DNA of 64,000 bases from Phymatolithon calcareum (Eukaryota; Rhodophyta; Florideophyceae; Hapalidiales), in contig OZ345354.1 of the NCBI GenBank assembly GCA_977006965.1, positions 2,356,001 through 2,420,000 of the forward strand, written 5' to 3'. Positions 22,963 to 34,472 of the stretch are shown here, one piece after another. The translations under genes were made by a program, and so were the position numbers. The first letter of the stretch is position 1; every line of letters begins with the position of its first letter. Below the pieces are notes generated by a model, which made no database searches, was not told where the DNA came from, and worked only from the letters and a program-made list of their open reading frames with translations.

Positions 22963-24050
22963 TCGTGTCCCCATCTGCACGAAACCTTCGCCGGAATAAG
23001 GGTGGAGGGAAAAGCTTGGGGTTCCACTGGTCTGATTTCTTGTGATGCTCAAGATTGCAGCTCCATTGAAGCCTTGTCTATTCTAAGTCTCCGTAAAAAA
23101 CAATGGTGCAGAAAGTATACGGTCGAAGGCTTTTTCAGTGAAAATATTCTCCTCTCAAGTCAGCTGATATCTTCTGGGGAACTCCTCGAGAATGCTAATG
23201 AGGAGTGGTACGGTATCACCGAACTTGTCTTGGAGAAGTGTTTTCCTCATTGGGGGAACCTACCGAATGCCCACTCTACCGCTAATTGGCGGTGTCGTGT
23301 TTTCGGGAGTCTGATGATCACCGAGGTGCACCCGGGAAGATCATAGGGAATTTTCTTCTTTCCATTGGACTCAAATATGTCTCCTTCTTTCTCGAAGGTC
23401 GAGTTCCGCAACAAAGGTCAGAGCTGTCTCGAAAAAGTCGTAATGTAACTTTTCCGATCTAGGTGGGGGGCATAATGTGTTTTTATTTTGCCCGCACTCA
23501 GCGCCAGCATACGCCGACAACAGAGCAGCTTCGGTGCCGGTAACTACCCTGTGTAGCAATTATGTTCCCTTATGACAATAGCTTCACTCATCTCCATCTT
23601 CTCCAACTCTAGTATCCATCACCTGCTACGTGTTTCTTCTTAGTGGTAAACATTGCGAAGAAGGCAGCAAACCTTTGCAGCACAAAATCTTCTTGGCCGG
23701 TCAACAAAACTTCGGAGGGAGGAGGGCTCTTAAACAGAAGCCCGCTCGGGGGATAATTTGAAGCCACCTTTATGGGGCTCCTTGAGATGCGACTGTTGCG
23801 ACGGGGAGTTTAGCCACGTACTGGTCCGCATTTCCGATAAGTCGCGACTCTCCGAATGTAGTTCCTTGCGACGACCGGAAGGTTCCTTTTATGTGATCTG
23901 GCACGTTCCAGCATTCTTAGAGCTAGAATGAATATCCTTTTTTCGGCATTGTGTATTCAACAAAGAAGGCGAATTCTGGTATGTTGGGCCGAATGCTAGT
24001 GCGAAATAGGTCTGCTCAACTTCAGCAATAGCTCTCTCGGCTCTCGGCGT
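22963..24050 (-). mobile_element. LINE fragment, 3' part
   Basis: The reverse strand at 23300-23220 reads KTRHRQLAVEWAFGRFPQ, which matches KSRKHRMLAVKWYFGCFPP at 24450-24390, so both are the same region of one LINE family. The non-coding tail at about 23470-23640 resembles 24105-24290 (TTTTTATTTT, then CGCCAG, CGCCGACA and CTCCAACTCTA-like words). The forward frame 23002-23346 is an antisense shadow of this. Confidence 0.6.
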
Positions 24051-24099
24051 CCATTGCGTCAGGTGCATGGCGAAATCCCATCTTGGTTATAACAACAGC

Positions 24100-25531
24100 T
24101 TGCATGGGGGAATTGTAAGTTTTTATTTTAGAAACCCTCAACGCCAGAGTTCGCCGACACCAGACCAGCTTCCCGTGTACTACTGTCGCATTGTCTGAGA
24201 ATATCGCATCAGACTATCATTTCTTCCGTCATTATATTCTCTAATTCTAATAATCTGTCCATCGCCTGCATTGTTTCGCCCTCGGTCTCTTCGTTGAGTT
24301 GCGGTCGTGTAAGGTTGCGCTGCAGGGTCTCAAGGCTCTTCTCAGCAACTTCGCCGAAGTGTTCCACATGGGAAGAGGAGTTCCGTGGGGGGAAGCATCC
24401 GAAGTACCATTTCACTGCCAGCATTCTGTGCTTTCGCGATTTGAGTAACACGGTCGGGGTGGAGCGCGCTTTCCCTGTCCACCGGGATTTTTCGCTTCAA
24501 TCCTTCCTATGCTTGGCCCCAGTATTCGCTAAGAGGCAGCTTCTCTTCGTCACTTTCCCTCGCTCAGCCCGGTCGATCTGCTCGCTGAACAGACCGTGTT
24601 GTTTCATGTACGAAATATCCCTTTCTGCATAGCGACGGTCTTCGGCTTTACCTTGGTAGTTTGGCTCTTCTCGATTTCAATTTTCTTCTTCAGTAGTCGC
24701 ACAGCAAAATGTTCGCCCAGTTGTGTGCTTTTGATTTCCGCGGTTGTGATTTTGCAGAGCGACCTCATTCGGTTTTGGAGGCGGATGCAAAGCGTACTAT
24801 GATGACGGAATAGAACAATCCTTCTGGCTAGTTGATTTGAGCTTGGATGGATCTCGTCCACGGGGTGAGGTGCAAGGCGCACTCCCACGGACATTGCGCA
24901 AGGGTCTTGTAGATTGATATGTTTTTCGTTGTGTCTAACCCCTTGGCATTCATTCCAATATCTCGAAGACCCAGAATAATTCCCTTCGCTCTTGAGATTT
25001 GTTTCAACGTGGCGTGTTAGGTGACACCCGTGTTGTCCGCGGTCGTAACTATATATTCCAGACGTCTTGTTTCATGAAGTTCAGCCTCTGCTAGCTGGAA
25101 TTTTCGCTTGAATAACCCGGGGTAGATGAGGACTTCGTTTTTTCCCTTCTTCGTGTTCCACGTCATACCGTTCTCCCTGGCACATCGCGTCGCTGTATCG
25201 AGAAGCCATTGCATTTCGTCGGAATTTATCGCTTTCAGTTGAACGTCGTCGACAACAGGATTGCGGGGTATTTTGATATATGCCGGGGTGCCTTCTGGAT
25301 CATCTCCGCAAATGTGTCCATGAACATGTTTTAGAGGCAAGGACTTAGCGGGGAGCCCTGAGGGACTCCGCGGTCGATCAGAAGCCATGTCTTCTCCTCA
25401 TCGCCCGCAGTACAGACCCACAACGCCTTGCATGTCTTCACTGCTTTCAAGGGGCTGAGCCTACGCAACGAGACACTCAGGGATCTCCGTTGATAGACAT
25501 CGAGTTTGTCCTGTCGGATGCTCTCGAACAT
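24100..25531 (-). pseudogene. LINE reverse transcriptase and 3' domain, fragmented
   Basis: On the reverse strand, 25531-25331 gives the RT motif B region, WLLIDRGVPQGSPLSPCL. Next comes 25300-25017 with VVDDVQLKA, the catalytic motif C region in degenerate form, and the typical WLLDTATRCARENGMTWNTKKGK connection. The reading then continues through 24894-24604 (RSLCKITTAEIKSTQLGEHFAVRLL) to KSRKHRMLAVKWYFGCFPP near 24400. Several frame changes are required. A shorter copy of the WNTKKGK region is at 36883-37080. The family is the same as at 1814-2410 or close to it (RGVPKGSPL). Confidence 0.8.
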
Positions 25532-25559
25532 TTTTGTGTCGTAATTAAATGGATTTATT

Positions 25560-26930
25560 GAGAATTTACCATGTGTCCGAACTGGAGGAAAATCGGCACC
25601 TTTCTAGGCACATTCTTCTAGCATTGAAAATTTTCAGCTTCCTTAACCGGAATTACATAGAATCGCGTCACTGGCTCTAGCCACGTCGATCTCTTCTGCC
25701 GGGGCTATGTAGGCTTATTCAGGATTCTTTTGAGTGTTCCAGCTTCCCATGATCCGTGATTGCCCATTTCTTCAATTAACTTCGGTGGGATTCTCGGAAA
25801 GCATTTTTGTGTCGGAAACTCCCTCATTGCTGATTGAGATGCCCAGATATGAGACTTCTTTGACCTTTGCCAGCGTTTTTCCGACAAGCTTGAAAATGGA
25901 TGATCTTCTGTCCGCCGAGCGAAGAACTTCGCTCGTGTGCCACTAGACTCTAGTGGCACACGAGCGAAGGAACACGACACTCTAGTGACTAGAGTGTCGT
26001 GTTCCATTTAAAATGCTTTCATGCTAAAAGAGTTAGTGAGCGGCTGGAGCATCCAAATAGGTTTCCGTTCGTATTGAGAAGCTACCTAAAGCTTCGGCCG
26101 CAAAAGCATTTCCAATCTACAAATCGTGCGTGCAGGCGCGAGGACGCTCTCCTAAGCTCTTTGCAATTGCTCTCTCTTCATTCTTCTCAGCTCGCTTAGA
26201 GTGCGTGTCCAAACCAGTAGAACGAGGGCAGTGTATTGCTCACTTTCCAGCCGTCCGAGCTTCCTGGTCCCATTCTAAGTAGTGATGGACCATCCCTTGT
26301 TCTTTCCAAGGAACGCATCGCAAGCATTTCTTGTATCTTTTATGGAATCTCTGAAATATGGGGGCTTTTGTTGGACAAGAACGCGAAATGCTGCGGACAA
26401 ATTTAGCAGCGGGAATTTTGCTCCACTTATTACCCGCCTCAATCACACAAAAATTATTTTTGCATACGCTCTGTGAAGAAACGGAACCATTGGTTGGGAA
26501 CGAGGTATGGAAAAAAGAAGATCTCTAGTCGCGACATTAGTCGCTGATAACGAAAACGAGGATTGATCAAGTTCCGGTATGCTTGAGTTATCAAGCAGTC
26601 CAACAACATGACCTCATGGCTATGGGTTAGTTTTTTGTTCAAGGTAGAACTTCAGAGGACTCAAGGTCGACAACAGAGCAGGCTCATATCCCTTATGACA
26701 TGTTTCTACCGGTTCAGACTGGTCGTTTCCAAACGCGGACAGCCCTCAAGACCCTGGCCTGACATCACTCTTGTAATCACATCAATGGAAACATAGGCTC
26801 TAGATGAAGGAATAAGTACAACGACAGAGTGATATACTGTGTGGTGAGTGTCCCCACTTCAGGAGCTCTTCCAGTAAATATGGATATGTCATCCGATCCA
26901 GCGTTCCGTGGATATAAACTTTTATTTTCA
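25560..26930. other. No recognised gene; contains paired hairpins
   Basis: Open frames here are short and lack recognisable motifs. The one structured feature is the double hairpin listed separately. Confidence 0.4.
25927..26014. repeat. Two perfect hairpins back to back
   Basis: The first has arms CTTCGCTCGTGTGCCACTAGA (read in two parts, 21 bases) and almost no loop. The second follows immediately with GAACACGACACTCTAGT arms. Both include CTAG near the centre. No coding frame depends on them. Confidence 0.85.
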
Positions 26931-27620
26931 ACAGTTTCCAAAACCTCAAAATGGATAACAGGGTCTCTTCTCGCTGGCTTCAATGTCCAGCATGTTCTTG
27001 TCTCCAAATATCTCCTTAATTCGAAAATCTTTCCCTACAGAGGCTCGGGTTAATCTTTTGCGTTCTATCTTTCTTCCTTTGTTGCGAGAGTGCGCACAAT
27101 GTGCCACTTGGTAAGCTGTATGCTCTACGGTAGAGCATAGAGCCTCTGCTGTACCCTACGACTATCTTTTACGACAATTGTCTTCTGAATAGGTAGTTCG
27201 ATTTCAAAACCATATTATTACTCAGCTGATACTGAGCATTTCGGCACACCACGACAAGATGAAATCCATGTGCATCATATCGCCCCGGAAGCTGAGATCT
27301 TCTCTTTACAGAAGATCGCGGCTTCGTGACTTGATCTAGCCACTTAAGAGGCCAGAACATGGACTCTTCTAATAATGATACTTAGAAATGTACCTTGAAA
27401 ATCTTGGAAAACCTTCAGAAAAATTGCAAGGAAATTACAGCTGGTCAACCCGCTCGGTAGTCGAACCCAAGACCGTACAGCTATAGCTCTGCTCGTCGGG
27501 GGTCTTTTAACCACTGTACCTCCCAGGTGGAATCCTTTGCATTTATATTCGGTCTCCTGATCCATCGCCATCGACCCTCGAGCATCCTATGGTAAGGCTC
27601 GGGAATCTTCTTCAAGTGCC
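26930..27620 (-). mobile_element. LINE 3' fragment interrupted by other DNA
   Basis: 26930-27075 resembles 3975-4100 (CCAAAACCTCAA, then CTCCTTAATTCGAAAATCT). 27531-27620 resembles 4090-4140 (TTTGCATTTATATTCGGTCTC against TTTGCATTCATATTCAGTCTC). Between them lie about 450 foreign bases that include the tRNA-like segment. A 21-base hairpin, TATGCTCTAC inverted, is at 27119-27139. Confidence 0.5.
27443..27530 (-). ncRNA. tRNA-like segment (SINE head or tRNA pseudogene)
   Basis: On the reverse strand, TACAGTGGTTAAAAGA (27518-27503) fits an RNA polymerase III A box. GGTTCGACTACC (27467-27456) fits a B box, spaced about 37 bases further on, as in tRNA genes. A T-arm-like stem, CTTGG/CCGAG, can form, but the acceptor and anticodon stems are not convincing. 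A SINE head or decayed tRNA is more likely than a working tRNA. It sits inside a LINE fragment. Confidence 0.5.
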
Positions 27621-27889
27621 CGATGGGAAGGTGATGTCTCAATTTTGAGATGTCTTGTCAATGGCTATTAGTTCGAGGCTACGATTTTCTTGTCTTTTCG
27701 TACTATAGCTGCTCTCACCTACCTGCTTGTACCAGTTTGTCTAGACTAAATTATCAATCTACTCTAGGGTCTGGCCAAGGCAGAGGCAGTTGGCGTAATT
27801 ATTTCACAGTCAATTCCACTTGAATGTTTTGGCTTAAGGTTGTTACTTCTTGTTAGGTGCTCGTTTGCTGCTCGAGAGTCGTAGCAACT

Positions 27890-28798
27890 CTAGAGGGACA
27901 ACGTTTTAGTGGAATCGTCTAGAAAAACAAAAGAATAACTCACTAGGTACATTAACGATCCTCCTGACTTGAAAAAGAACGCAATCTCATCTTCGAGATT
28001 CAGCAATCGGCAAACTTGTATCACAAAAAAATAAATCACTAGCTGTCGAACCTCTTTCCATACGCTTGCGGAAAGCTCATCGTTCTTTCGGATTTTTGCG
28101 TATCGAAACAGATGATGAAGCGTAAGGAAACGAGTGAGAATCAATCTATGCATGTATGGCCATAACGCTCTTGAGGCATATCCGCTGTGCGAATTTTGAG
28201 AGTACGTAGGACCATATCCAAAAAGCCACATAAAGTAACTGATTGTTCGAATTGTGCCTGCTCCTTCTATTGAGTACAGAAGCGCTCGTACCATGTGATC
28301 TCTATGTTTTCCGGTTTCCTTTCTCAGAGCGCTTCGAATGGCTTTCAAAAAATGGCATGAAGCGAGTACAGCGACGCCGGCGAGGGATGTTCGGGGTAGA
28401 ATATGGTGCTTGGGGGCGTCAAAGTACAAATTATAGGCAGAGGCTGTCATGTGCAAACAGAACGCAACCGTGGCAACGTATCCTGCTTTGCGATGAGTCG
28501 CTCTGCTCCGCCTCAATGACGGAACAATTGTGATGAAAGCCATCGAAAGCCACAAAAGTCCGAATATTGCGTGAAGTCCAAACGCCAAGTCGATACCGCT
28601 TCCAGGAGGATACGCAATGTAAGAGCCATCCGCATCACGTCTGAAAACCTTGAGTAGTTGATGCGGTGCATGAGTGCCGATCCACTGACTTGTCCAGAGA
28701 CGAGAAAGTGGAGTGGAAATAGTGAAGAATAGGCTCTGCAGAAAGAGAGCCGTGAAGAAGTATTTCGTGTCAGGCATTGCGTGTCTAGAGATGGGCAA
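27890..28798 (-). CDS. DUF2306-type multi-pass membrane protein
   Basis: An intact 302-codon frame. The conserved start is probably Met8 (MPDTKYFF, codon at 28777-28775), because the paralogue at 60133-60750 aligns from the same MPD. There are about seven hydrophobic segments, for example GLHAIFGLLWLSMAFITIV, GYVATVAFCLHMTASAY, LAGVAVLASCHFL and VIYFFVIQVCRLL. Two family-type signatures are present: THRKAGYVA in the loop before the third segment and HRDHMVRALLY later. Both match the conserved His-Arg and H..-M-R positions of bacterial and eukaryotic DUF2306 proteins. The function of that family is not established. Neighbours are transposons, so context adds nothing. Confidence 0.75.
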   Translation of the reverse strand: MPISRHAMPDTKYFFTALFLQSLFFTISTPLSRLWTSQWIGTHAPHQLLKVFRRDADGSYIAYPPGSGIDLAFGLHAIFGLLWLSMAFITIVPSLRRSRATHRKAGYVATVAFCLHMTASAYNLYFDAPKHHILPRTSLAGVAVLASCHFLKAIRSALRKETGKHRDHMVRALLYSIEGAGTIRTISYFMWLFGYGPTYSQNSHSGYASRALWPYMHRLILTRFLTLHHLFRYAKIRKNDELSASVWKEVRQLVIYFFVIQVCRLLNLEDEIAFFFKSGGSLMYLVSYSFVFLDDSTKTLSL

Positions 28799-28859
28799 AC
28801 CTCACAATTCTCGCGAGTTCGAGGAAATAGTCCTCCTTTCAAAACTGAGGAGAGGGAGA

Positions 28860-29203
28860 GAGACCCGGCTTTATAGAAGAAATGTAGCGTGGGGCGTATG
28901 GACTTGCTTACTAGGGTTCATGATATCCAATCGGCGTCTATTGATGGCGACGGCAGTGAGCCGAGGCGCCTGTAGATGTCCAGGGCGAGGGCGTAGAATT
29001 AAATCCCTTTGGAGAGGGAAGTTGGGCTACGTCTTCGCCTCTTAGCCTTGTCGGGCAGGAGTGGAACTCCGAGGTCCCCTCATTTTTCCCGATTACTTTC
29101 CCGACTACTTAGTTAATAATCTCCTATCTCCATTTCTCTACTGAACTTCTTTTTGGCCAATAAAAGTCCACTATTTGATTTGTAAGATGCAAGACGCCCA
29201 CCG
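28860..29203. other. Short intergenic stretch
   Basis: No gene seen. It includes the upstream region of the DUF2306-type gene. Confidence 0.4.
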
Positions 29204-30856
29204 CTAGTGTCTATGTGACGGGAATTTTCCCTCAATTGAGGGGCACTTTTCCCTCAATTGAGGGAATGAGAATCATTTATTTTTTGCCAACGAAAGCTAC
29301 TCATTATTAGGCTCATCAAACGCATCAAGCTCATGGATGTGTTCAACATGCTTAGCAAAACAGTTTCTACCAGTTGAAGTGCCACATATGTTGATTGCGG
29401 CGCCAGCAAGTCCATAACATGATGAGAACACGAGGGTTAATTCCTTGACTTGTCAGACTCTGCAGTTGTTTTGAACCGCTAAAGTAGTCATCATGCCACT
29501 TGTGGCTTACTTTCTATCTTCGGGGGAGTTAAGTGGGTTTCAACACCGCCCTTGGAGCAAAGAACATCGATGAATATTGCGCGAGGCAAAATGAATCCGG
29601 GGGGACATGGCGCCTTGCTGAACGAGCGCCTACCGATACTGTACGGACAACATAGTCCCTTGTTCACTTGGTTACACCGTGAATGTGACGCACAGGAGGT
29701 ACTCGGAGAATCTGGCTGTGGTCATCCCACTGTTTGAAAATGAAGGAGCGAGGATATACTTGTTCCCCATGGAAGACTTCCATAAATCTCTTTGCGCCCA
29801 ACTCATGAGGACGAGTATTCCGAATATCTTAGCCTCCATTGTTCCTATTCGTTTCAGCTTAGCGGATGCCAAAGCAAGAATTGTTCGCAGGTGCACTCGG
29901 CGAAACATAGTCATGAAGGAATCGTACGGTGTGTGGAACCCGATGCCACCATTCTCGGATATAACTTCTCCGTTTATAGTGCGAACTTTCCAGAACTGAC
30001 CGGGAATCCTTCCCCCAACTGGAGATAGAACTTGGCGCTCGAATCGTGGCACTTCATGAGCAAATATACTCTGCGCACAGTCTCGTGCAATGATATCAAG
30101 CTCCTCTTGCCATTATTTTCCCAAGAACCATGCAGGTTGTAGGCGAGAGAGCCCGCAAGAGGGCGTTCAGAGCTCCTGTTGACTGTATGGTAGGTTTGTG
30201 TTGCCTTCTGTCGAGAGTGTGGTTCATACTGAACGGGGAACTCGGCGTTTGGCGAAGAAGCTGTTCGACCGCGAGTACTGTAAGCCGGCGTTCGAGGTAC
30301 AGAATTTTGCCTGCTGGGACTCGATACAACCATTCGAGAGGAATGAGCGCCTTCTTCAGCCTTCCCTGCCTTGACATTAACAATCTTGATAGTCTTAATC
30401 TTAGTCTTCTCGATTGGTTTCTGAACAAGGACCCATTTCGAGCGAAGTGACGTGTTCGAGCGACCCTGATTTCATCAACGTGCACCTCTTGAACAGTGCC
30501 GTTAACCTTTTTTGACTTGTAAAAAGCTCCGTATAGTCGGCAGCACTCTGCGAGACTTGTTAATGATGTTGCTTTGGTGTGTACGGCTGCACCGACCACT
30601 CGGCGCGGGTCTTTTTCTCGAGGCATGGCAGATGTGTTTTTTCTGAGTGACCAACAGATTTTCGTTCCTACCGGCGAACGACGCGGTTTTAAGGTAGTAA
30701 AAGGGGTACTCCCCACCAAGAACAAAAGGTCAGCTTTTCGAATCTGGCGCTAAAAAACTGTTCCGCATTCTTTTCACAAACGTTTTTGAGCTTTTAAATC
30801 CACCCTCAATTGAGGGAAATTCCCTCAATTGAGGGTGTTCGTCACATAGACACTAG
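29204..30856 (-). mobile_element. piggyBac-like element, copy D1 (1645 bp)
   Basis: The element proper is 29208-30852, flanked by CTAG. Ends are TGTCTATGTGACGG and its inverse, with paired CCCTCAATTGAGGG palindromes. The reverse strand keeps the transposase N-terminus (30725-30096, including RREKDPRRVVGAAVHTKATS-like sequence) and the beginning of the transposase domain (30052-29672: KIFGILVLMSWAQRDLWKSS, then TTARFSEYLLCVTFTV). It jumps to the C-terminal zinc tail (about 29480-29290) without a catalytic core. It has the same length as copy F (38047-39691), from which I noticed only a handful of base differences. Confidence 0.88.
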
Positions 30857-32832
30857 TGTCTATTTTACGAACCCCCTCAATTGAGGGGCGATTTGAAAGC
30901 TCAAAAAAATCCATAAAGCAAATTCGAAACAGATCGCTCATGCCATATTCGTAAAGCCTGGCTCATCTTCTGTGCGAGGAGTACCCACACTACTACCTTA
31001 AATTCGCTTCGTTCGGTGCTAGAAACGAAAATATGTTGGTCACTCAGAAGTTTCAGACCTGCCATTCCAGGAGAAAAACACCGGCCGCGCGCGGTCGGTA
31101 CATCAGTGCACACCAAGACAGCATCTGTAGGCGGTCTATCAGAGTGCTCCAGACAATGCGGAGCCATTTCGAAGTCAAAAAAGGTGAGTAGTATGTTTCA
31201 GAATGTACTCGGGGAAAAATCAATGGTCGCGCGAGCATGTCACATCGTATGAAATGGGTTCTGATTCGTCATCCATTGAAGAAGACTAAGATTAAGACAG
31301 TCCACATTGTCAACGTCAACGCAGAGAACGCTGTCGTTGACATTCCAGACGCTGAAAAGCTTGAACCGAGCCAACACCGGCAAAAGCGCGGTATAGCCTA
31401 GGCCTGCTTACAGTGATCATCCTTGCCAATCTTCATCGCGAAACGCCTCTTTATCGTCTACAGTCGAGATCACATGCTCCTCAGAAGGGCATAAAAGCTT
31501 CGACGAAACCTTTAGAAGCTCTAAACGCCCTCTTCCGAGCACTCTCGCCTAAGTCTTACAAGGCCCTTGAGACCAAACATTGCACCGGGAACTTGATGTC
31601 ATCACGCCCGACCGCGAGCCGAATACGTGCGCTCATTGGGTCCTAAGGTACAAGCGCAAGTTCTATGTCCGTTTTAGAGACGATTTTACTCTCAGTTGTG
31701 GAAACTTCGCACTCTAAACAGAGACTTCTATTCGAGATTTGTGGTATTGGACTTCATTCAAAGTACGATTGCGTGGTGACGATGCTTCCCCAAGTTACCT
31801 GCGAAAACTTGCTGCTTGGACGTCCGCTAAGCTGAGAAGAAAGGGTCGAAAAGAGACTACAGTGACAGAGCCTATTAAGTTTTTCGAAATACTCGTCCTC
31901 ATGGCAAGAGTTGAGTTCGGCGCTGAGAGCGCTTTCTGGAAGTCTACCAGGCCGAAGAAGTATCTCCCTGGCCCTTCTTCTTCCGAAACAGTGATGCCGG
32001 TGGGAGAATACCTCCGGTTGATTTCATGCAGAGTGAAATCAAGTGAATTAGGCGACATATACGCTGCGCAGTACCGCTGGTCACCTCGGTCAAGATTATG
32101 TCGATCCCACGAATGACCACAGAAAGCACACTGTGTCAAAGAGATTTTGAAGGCGAGATGGCCTATGGAATGGTAGTTCTGTGCTGCCTTATGGCCGCGT
32201 ATGCCGGTACAAGGCGCATTGCATGTGTGGATTCATACTTAGTGAGTACTGACTCTGCAGACACTCAACAAGTGCGCCTATAGTTCATAGGAGCCATCTA
32301 ACTCTTCTGGCGATTTTCTAGGCTGTTAGCTAGTTGTTATTCTCTGGTGACCATGCAGAGTGTCAGCAGCACATGACGTAGTGAAGGTTTTGTGAAGTGC
32401 CGGAAGAGCAACTCATCGATAGCACTTGACACGCACATTACTTGTCGACGTTCAATTGCGCCAGAGCGTACATTTGCATTCGAGAGCAGTGTTGGACGCC
32501 ACGTTACCCCTAAGTAAAGTAAAAGGATACTTTCAGAGGTCATGATGACAAGCTTTGTTGTCCAAAACAACTGCGGAGTTTGAAAATGCAAGACCTCGAC
32601 CATAGTGTTCCCACAATGTAATACGCTTGATAGTGCCACAATAAACATTTGCGACATTTCTACTGTTAGTAACTGCTTCACTAAGCATGCTGAAGACATC
32701 TATGAGCTTGGCACTGTTGATGCGCTTGATAGCGAGTAACTTTCATGAGCAAAAAATTAAATGAATCTCTTCCCTCAATTGAGGGAAAAGTGCCCCTCAA
32801 TTGAGAGAAAATTTCCGTAAAATAGACACTAG
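30853..32832 (+). mobile_element. piggyBac-like element, copy D2 (defective)
   Basis: The element proper is 30857-32828, sharing a CTAG with each neighbour. Ends are TGTCTATTTTACG. Forward-strand pieces: N-terminus 31016-31252 (SKSKKVSSMFQNVLGEK), 31413-31646, and the piggyBac domain start at 31739-32116 (LWYWTSFKVRLRGDD, PIKFFEILVLMARVEFGAESAFWKS). The degraded zinc tail is at 32560-32740. Stops split the reading frame. I cannot identify the catalytic aspartates. Confidence 0.82.
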
Positions 32833-34472
32833 TGTCTAGTTTACTAACCACCTCAATTGAGGATAAATCCCTCAATTGAGGGGCTTTTTGAAAGCTCAAA
32901 AAAGTATGTACAAAGAATGCGAAACAGAAAGTTCGCGCCAACTTTGGGAAGGCGGGCTTGTGTTCTGCCTGAGGAGTACCCAAACTACGGCCTTAAATGG
33001 GCGTCGTTCGGCGTTAGGAACGAAATTACAATTTTCAGTTAGAAGAAGCGGACCTGCCATGTCACGAGAAAAAGACCCGCGCCGAGTGGTCGGCGCGTCC
33101 GTACACACTAAGGCAACATCAGTGACCAGTCTCGCAGAGTGTTGCAGGCTCTATGGAGCCTTTTCCAAGTCAAAAAAGGTGAACGACACAGTTCTGGAGG
33201 TACTATTGAATGAAATCAATGGGCGCGCAAGCACATCGCTTCGCGTGAAATGGGTCCTAGTTCAGAAACCGACTGAGAAAACTAAGATTAAGACACTCAA
33301 GATTGTTAACATCAAGGCAGGAAAGGTTGACAAGGTTCTCCGTCCTCTCGAATGCTTGTATCAAGTCCCAGCACGCAGAACTCTGCACCACAAAATCCGG
33401 CTTACAGTACTCGTGGTCGTCCGTCTTCTTCGCCAAATGCCAGTTTATTGTCCCCAGTCGCAACCACAAGCTCTCCAAAACGGCACACAAGCTTCGATAC
33501 AACCCTCAGAAGCTATGGACGCCCTATACCAGGCACTCTCGCCTACGCCATGCAAGGCTCTTGGGACCAGGTGTCGCAAGAGGAAGTAGATGTCATCACA
33601 TCCGACCGAGAACCCAACGATATTGCTCATGGGGTGCCATGGTACGAGCGACGAGTTCTATGCCCGATTGGAGGACGAATTCCACGTCAGTTCTGGACAG
33701 TTCGCACTCCACATGGAGATTTTATATCGGAAAATGGTGGTATTGGGCATCACACGCCCTATGATTTCTTTATGACCATGTTTCCGCAAGGTCACCTTCG
33801 AAAAATAGCAGCATGGACGTCCGCGAAGCTGAAATGAATCGCGCGAAAAGAGACTACGGTCACAGAGCTGATTAAGTTTTTCGGAATCCTCGTCCTCATG
33901 ACAAGATTTGAGTTCAGCGCTAAGACAGATCTATGGCAGACTACCAGGCGATTTGTGTGGTTGACAGCTGGCTTTTATTCTCCGATGCGCATGCAGAGTA
34001 TCAGGATCACATGACGCAACGAAGGTATTATGAAGTGCTGGCCGAGCAACTCATCGATAACTCGTTCGATTCGCGTCATACTCGTCGCCGCTCAACCACT
34101 CCTGAACGTATTTTTGTCTCCGGGAGCGGTGTTGGAACCCACTTAACCCCCACGAGAAAGAAAAGGAAGACTGCGGATGGCATGATGACTAATTTTGCTT
34201 CGCAAAAGAACTGCAGGGTCTGCAAAGTCAAGAAGACAACGCTGGTGTGCTCATCATGTAACAGGCTAGAAGGTGCCGCAATATTCATTTGCGGCACGTC
34301 TACTGGCAGGAATTGCTTCGCGAAGCATGTGGAAGACATCCATGAGCTTGACGCTTTTGATGTGCCCGATAGTGAGTAGCTTTCATGCGCAAAAATTAAA
34401 TGATTTTCGTTACCTCAATTGAGGGAAAAGTGCCCCTCAATTGAGGAAAAATTTCAGTAAACTAGACACTAG
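32829..34472 (+). mobile_element. piggyBac-like element, copy D3 (defective)
   Basis: The element proper is 32833-34468, with ends TGTCTAGTTTACT as in copy C. It is the best preserved coding copy and is described in the pseudogene entry. CCTCAATTGAGG palindromes lie at both ends. It is joined by single CTAGs to D2 and D4. Confidence 0.86.
32876..34379 (+). pseudogene. piggyBac-like transposase of copy D3, core deleted
   Basis: Frame 32876-33589 gives the basic N-terminal region (KTKIKTLKIVNIKAGKV). A shifted frame (33352-33837) continues with SYGRPIPGTLAYAMQGSWDQ and TPYDFFMTMFPQGHLRKI. After a stop at 33834-33836 comes ELIKFFGILVLMTRFEFSAK, the first helix of the piggyBac transposase domain. 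Then the sequence passes directly, at about 33945, to VVDSWLLFSDAHAEYQDH and the C-terminal zinc finger (33933-34379: NCRVCKVKKTTLVCSSCNR, then RNCFAKHVEDIHELDAF). The C-terminal Cys/His module is that of piggyBac transposases, which use it to bind transposon ends. The RNase H-like core with its three Asp residues is absent, so it cannot catalyse transposition. Confidence 0.8.

Noticed and set aside
23002-23346. 114-codon forward ORF
   Set aside because: The reverse strand matches the LINE segment at 24390-24450, so the forward frame is a shadow.
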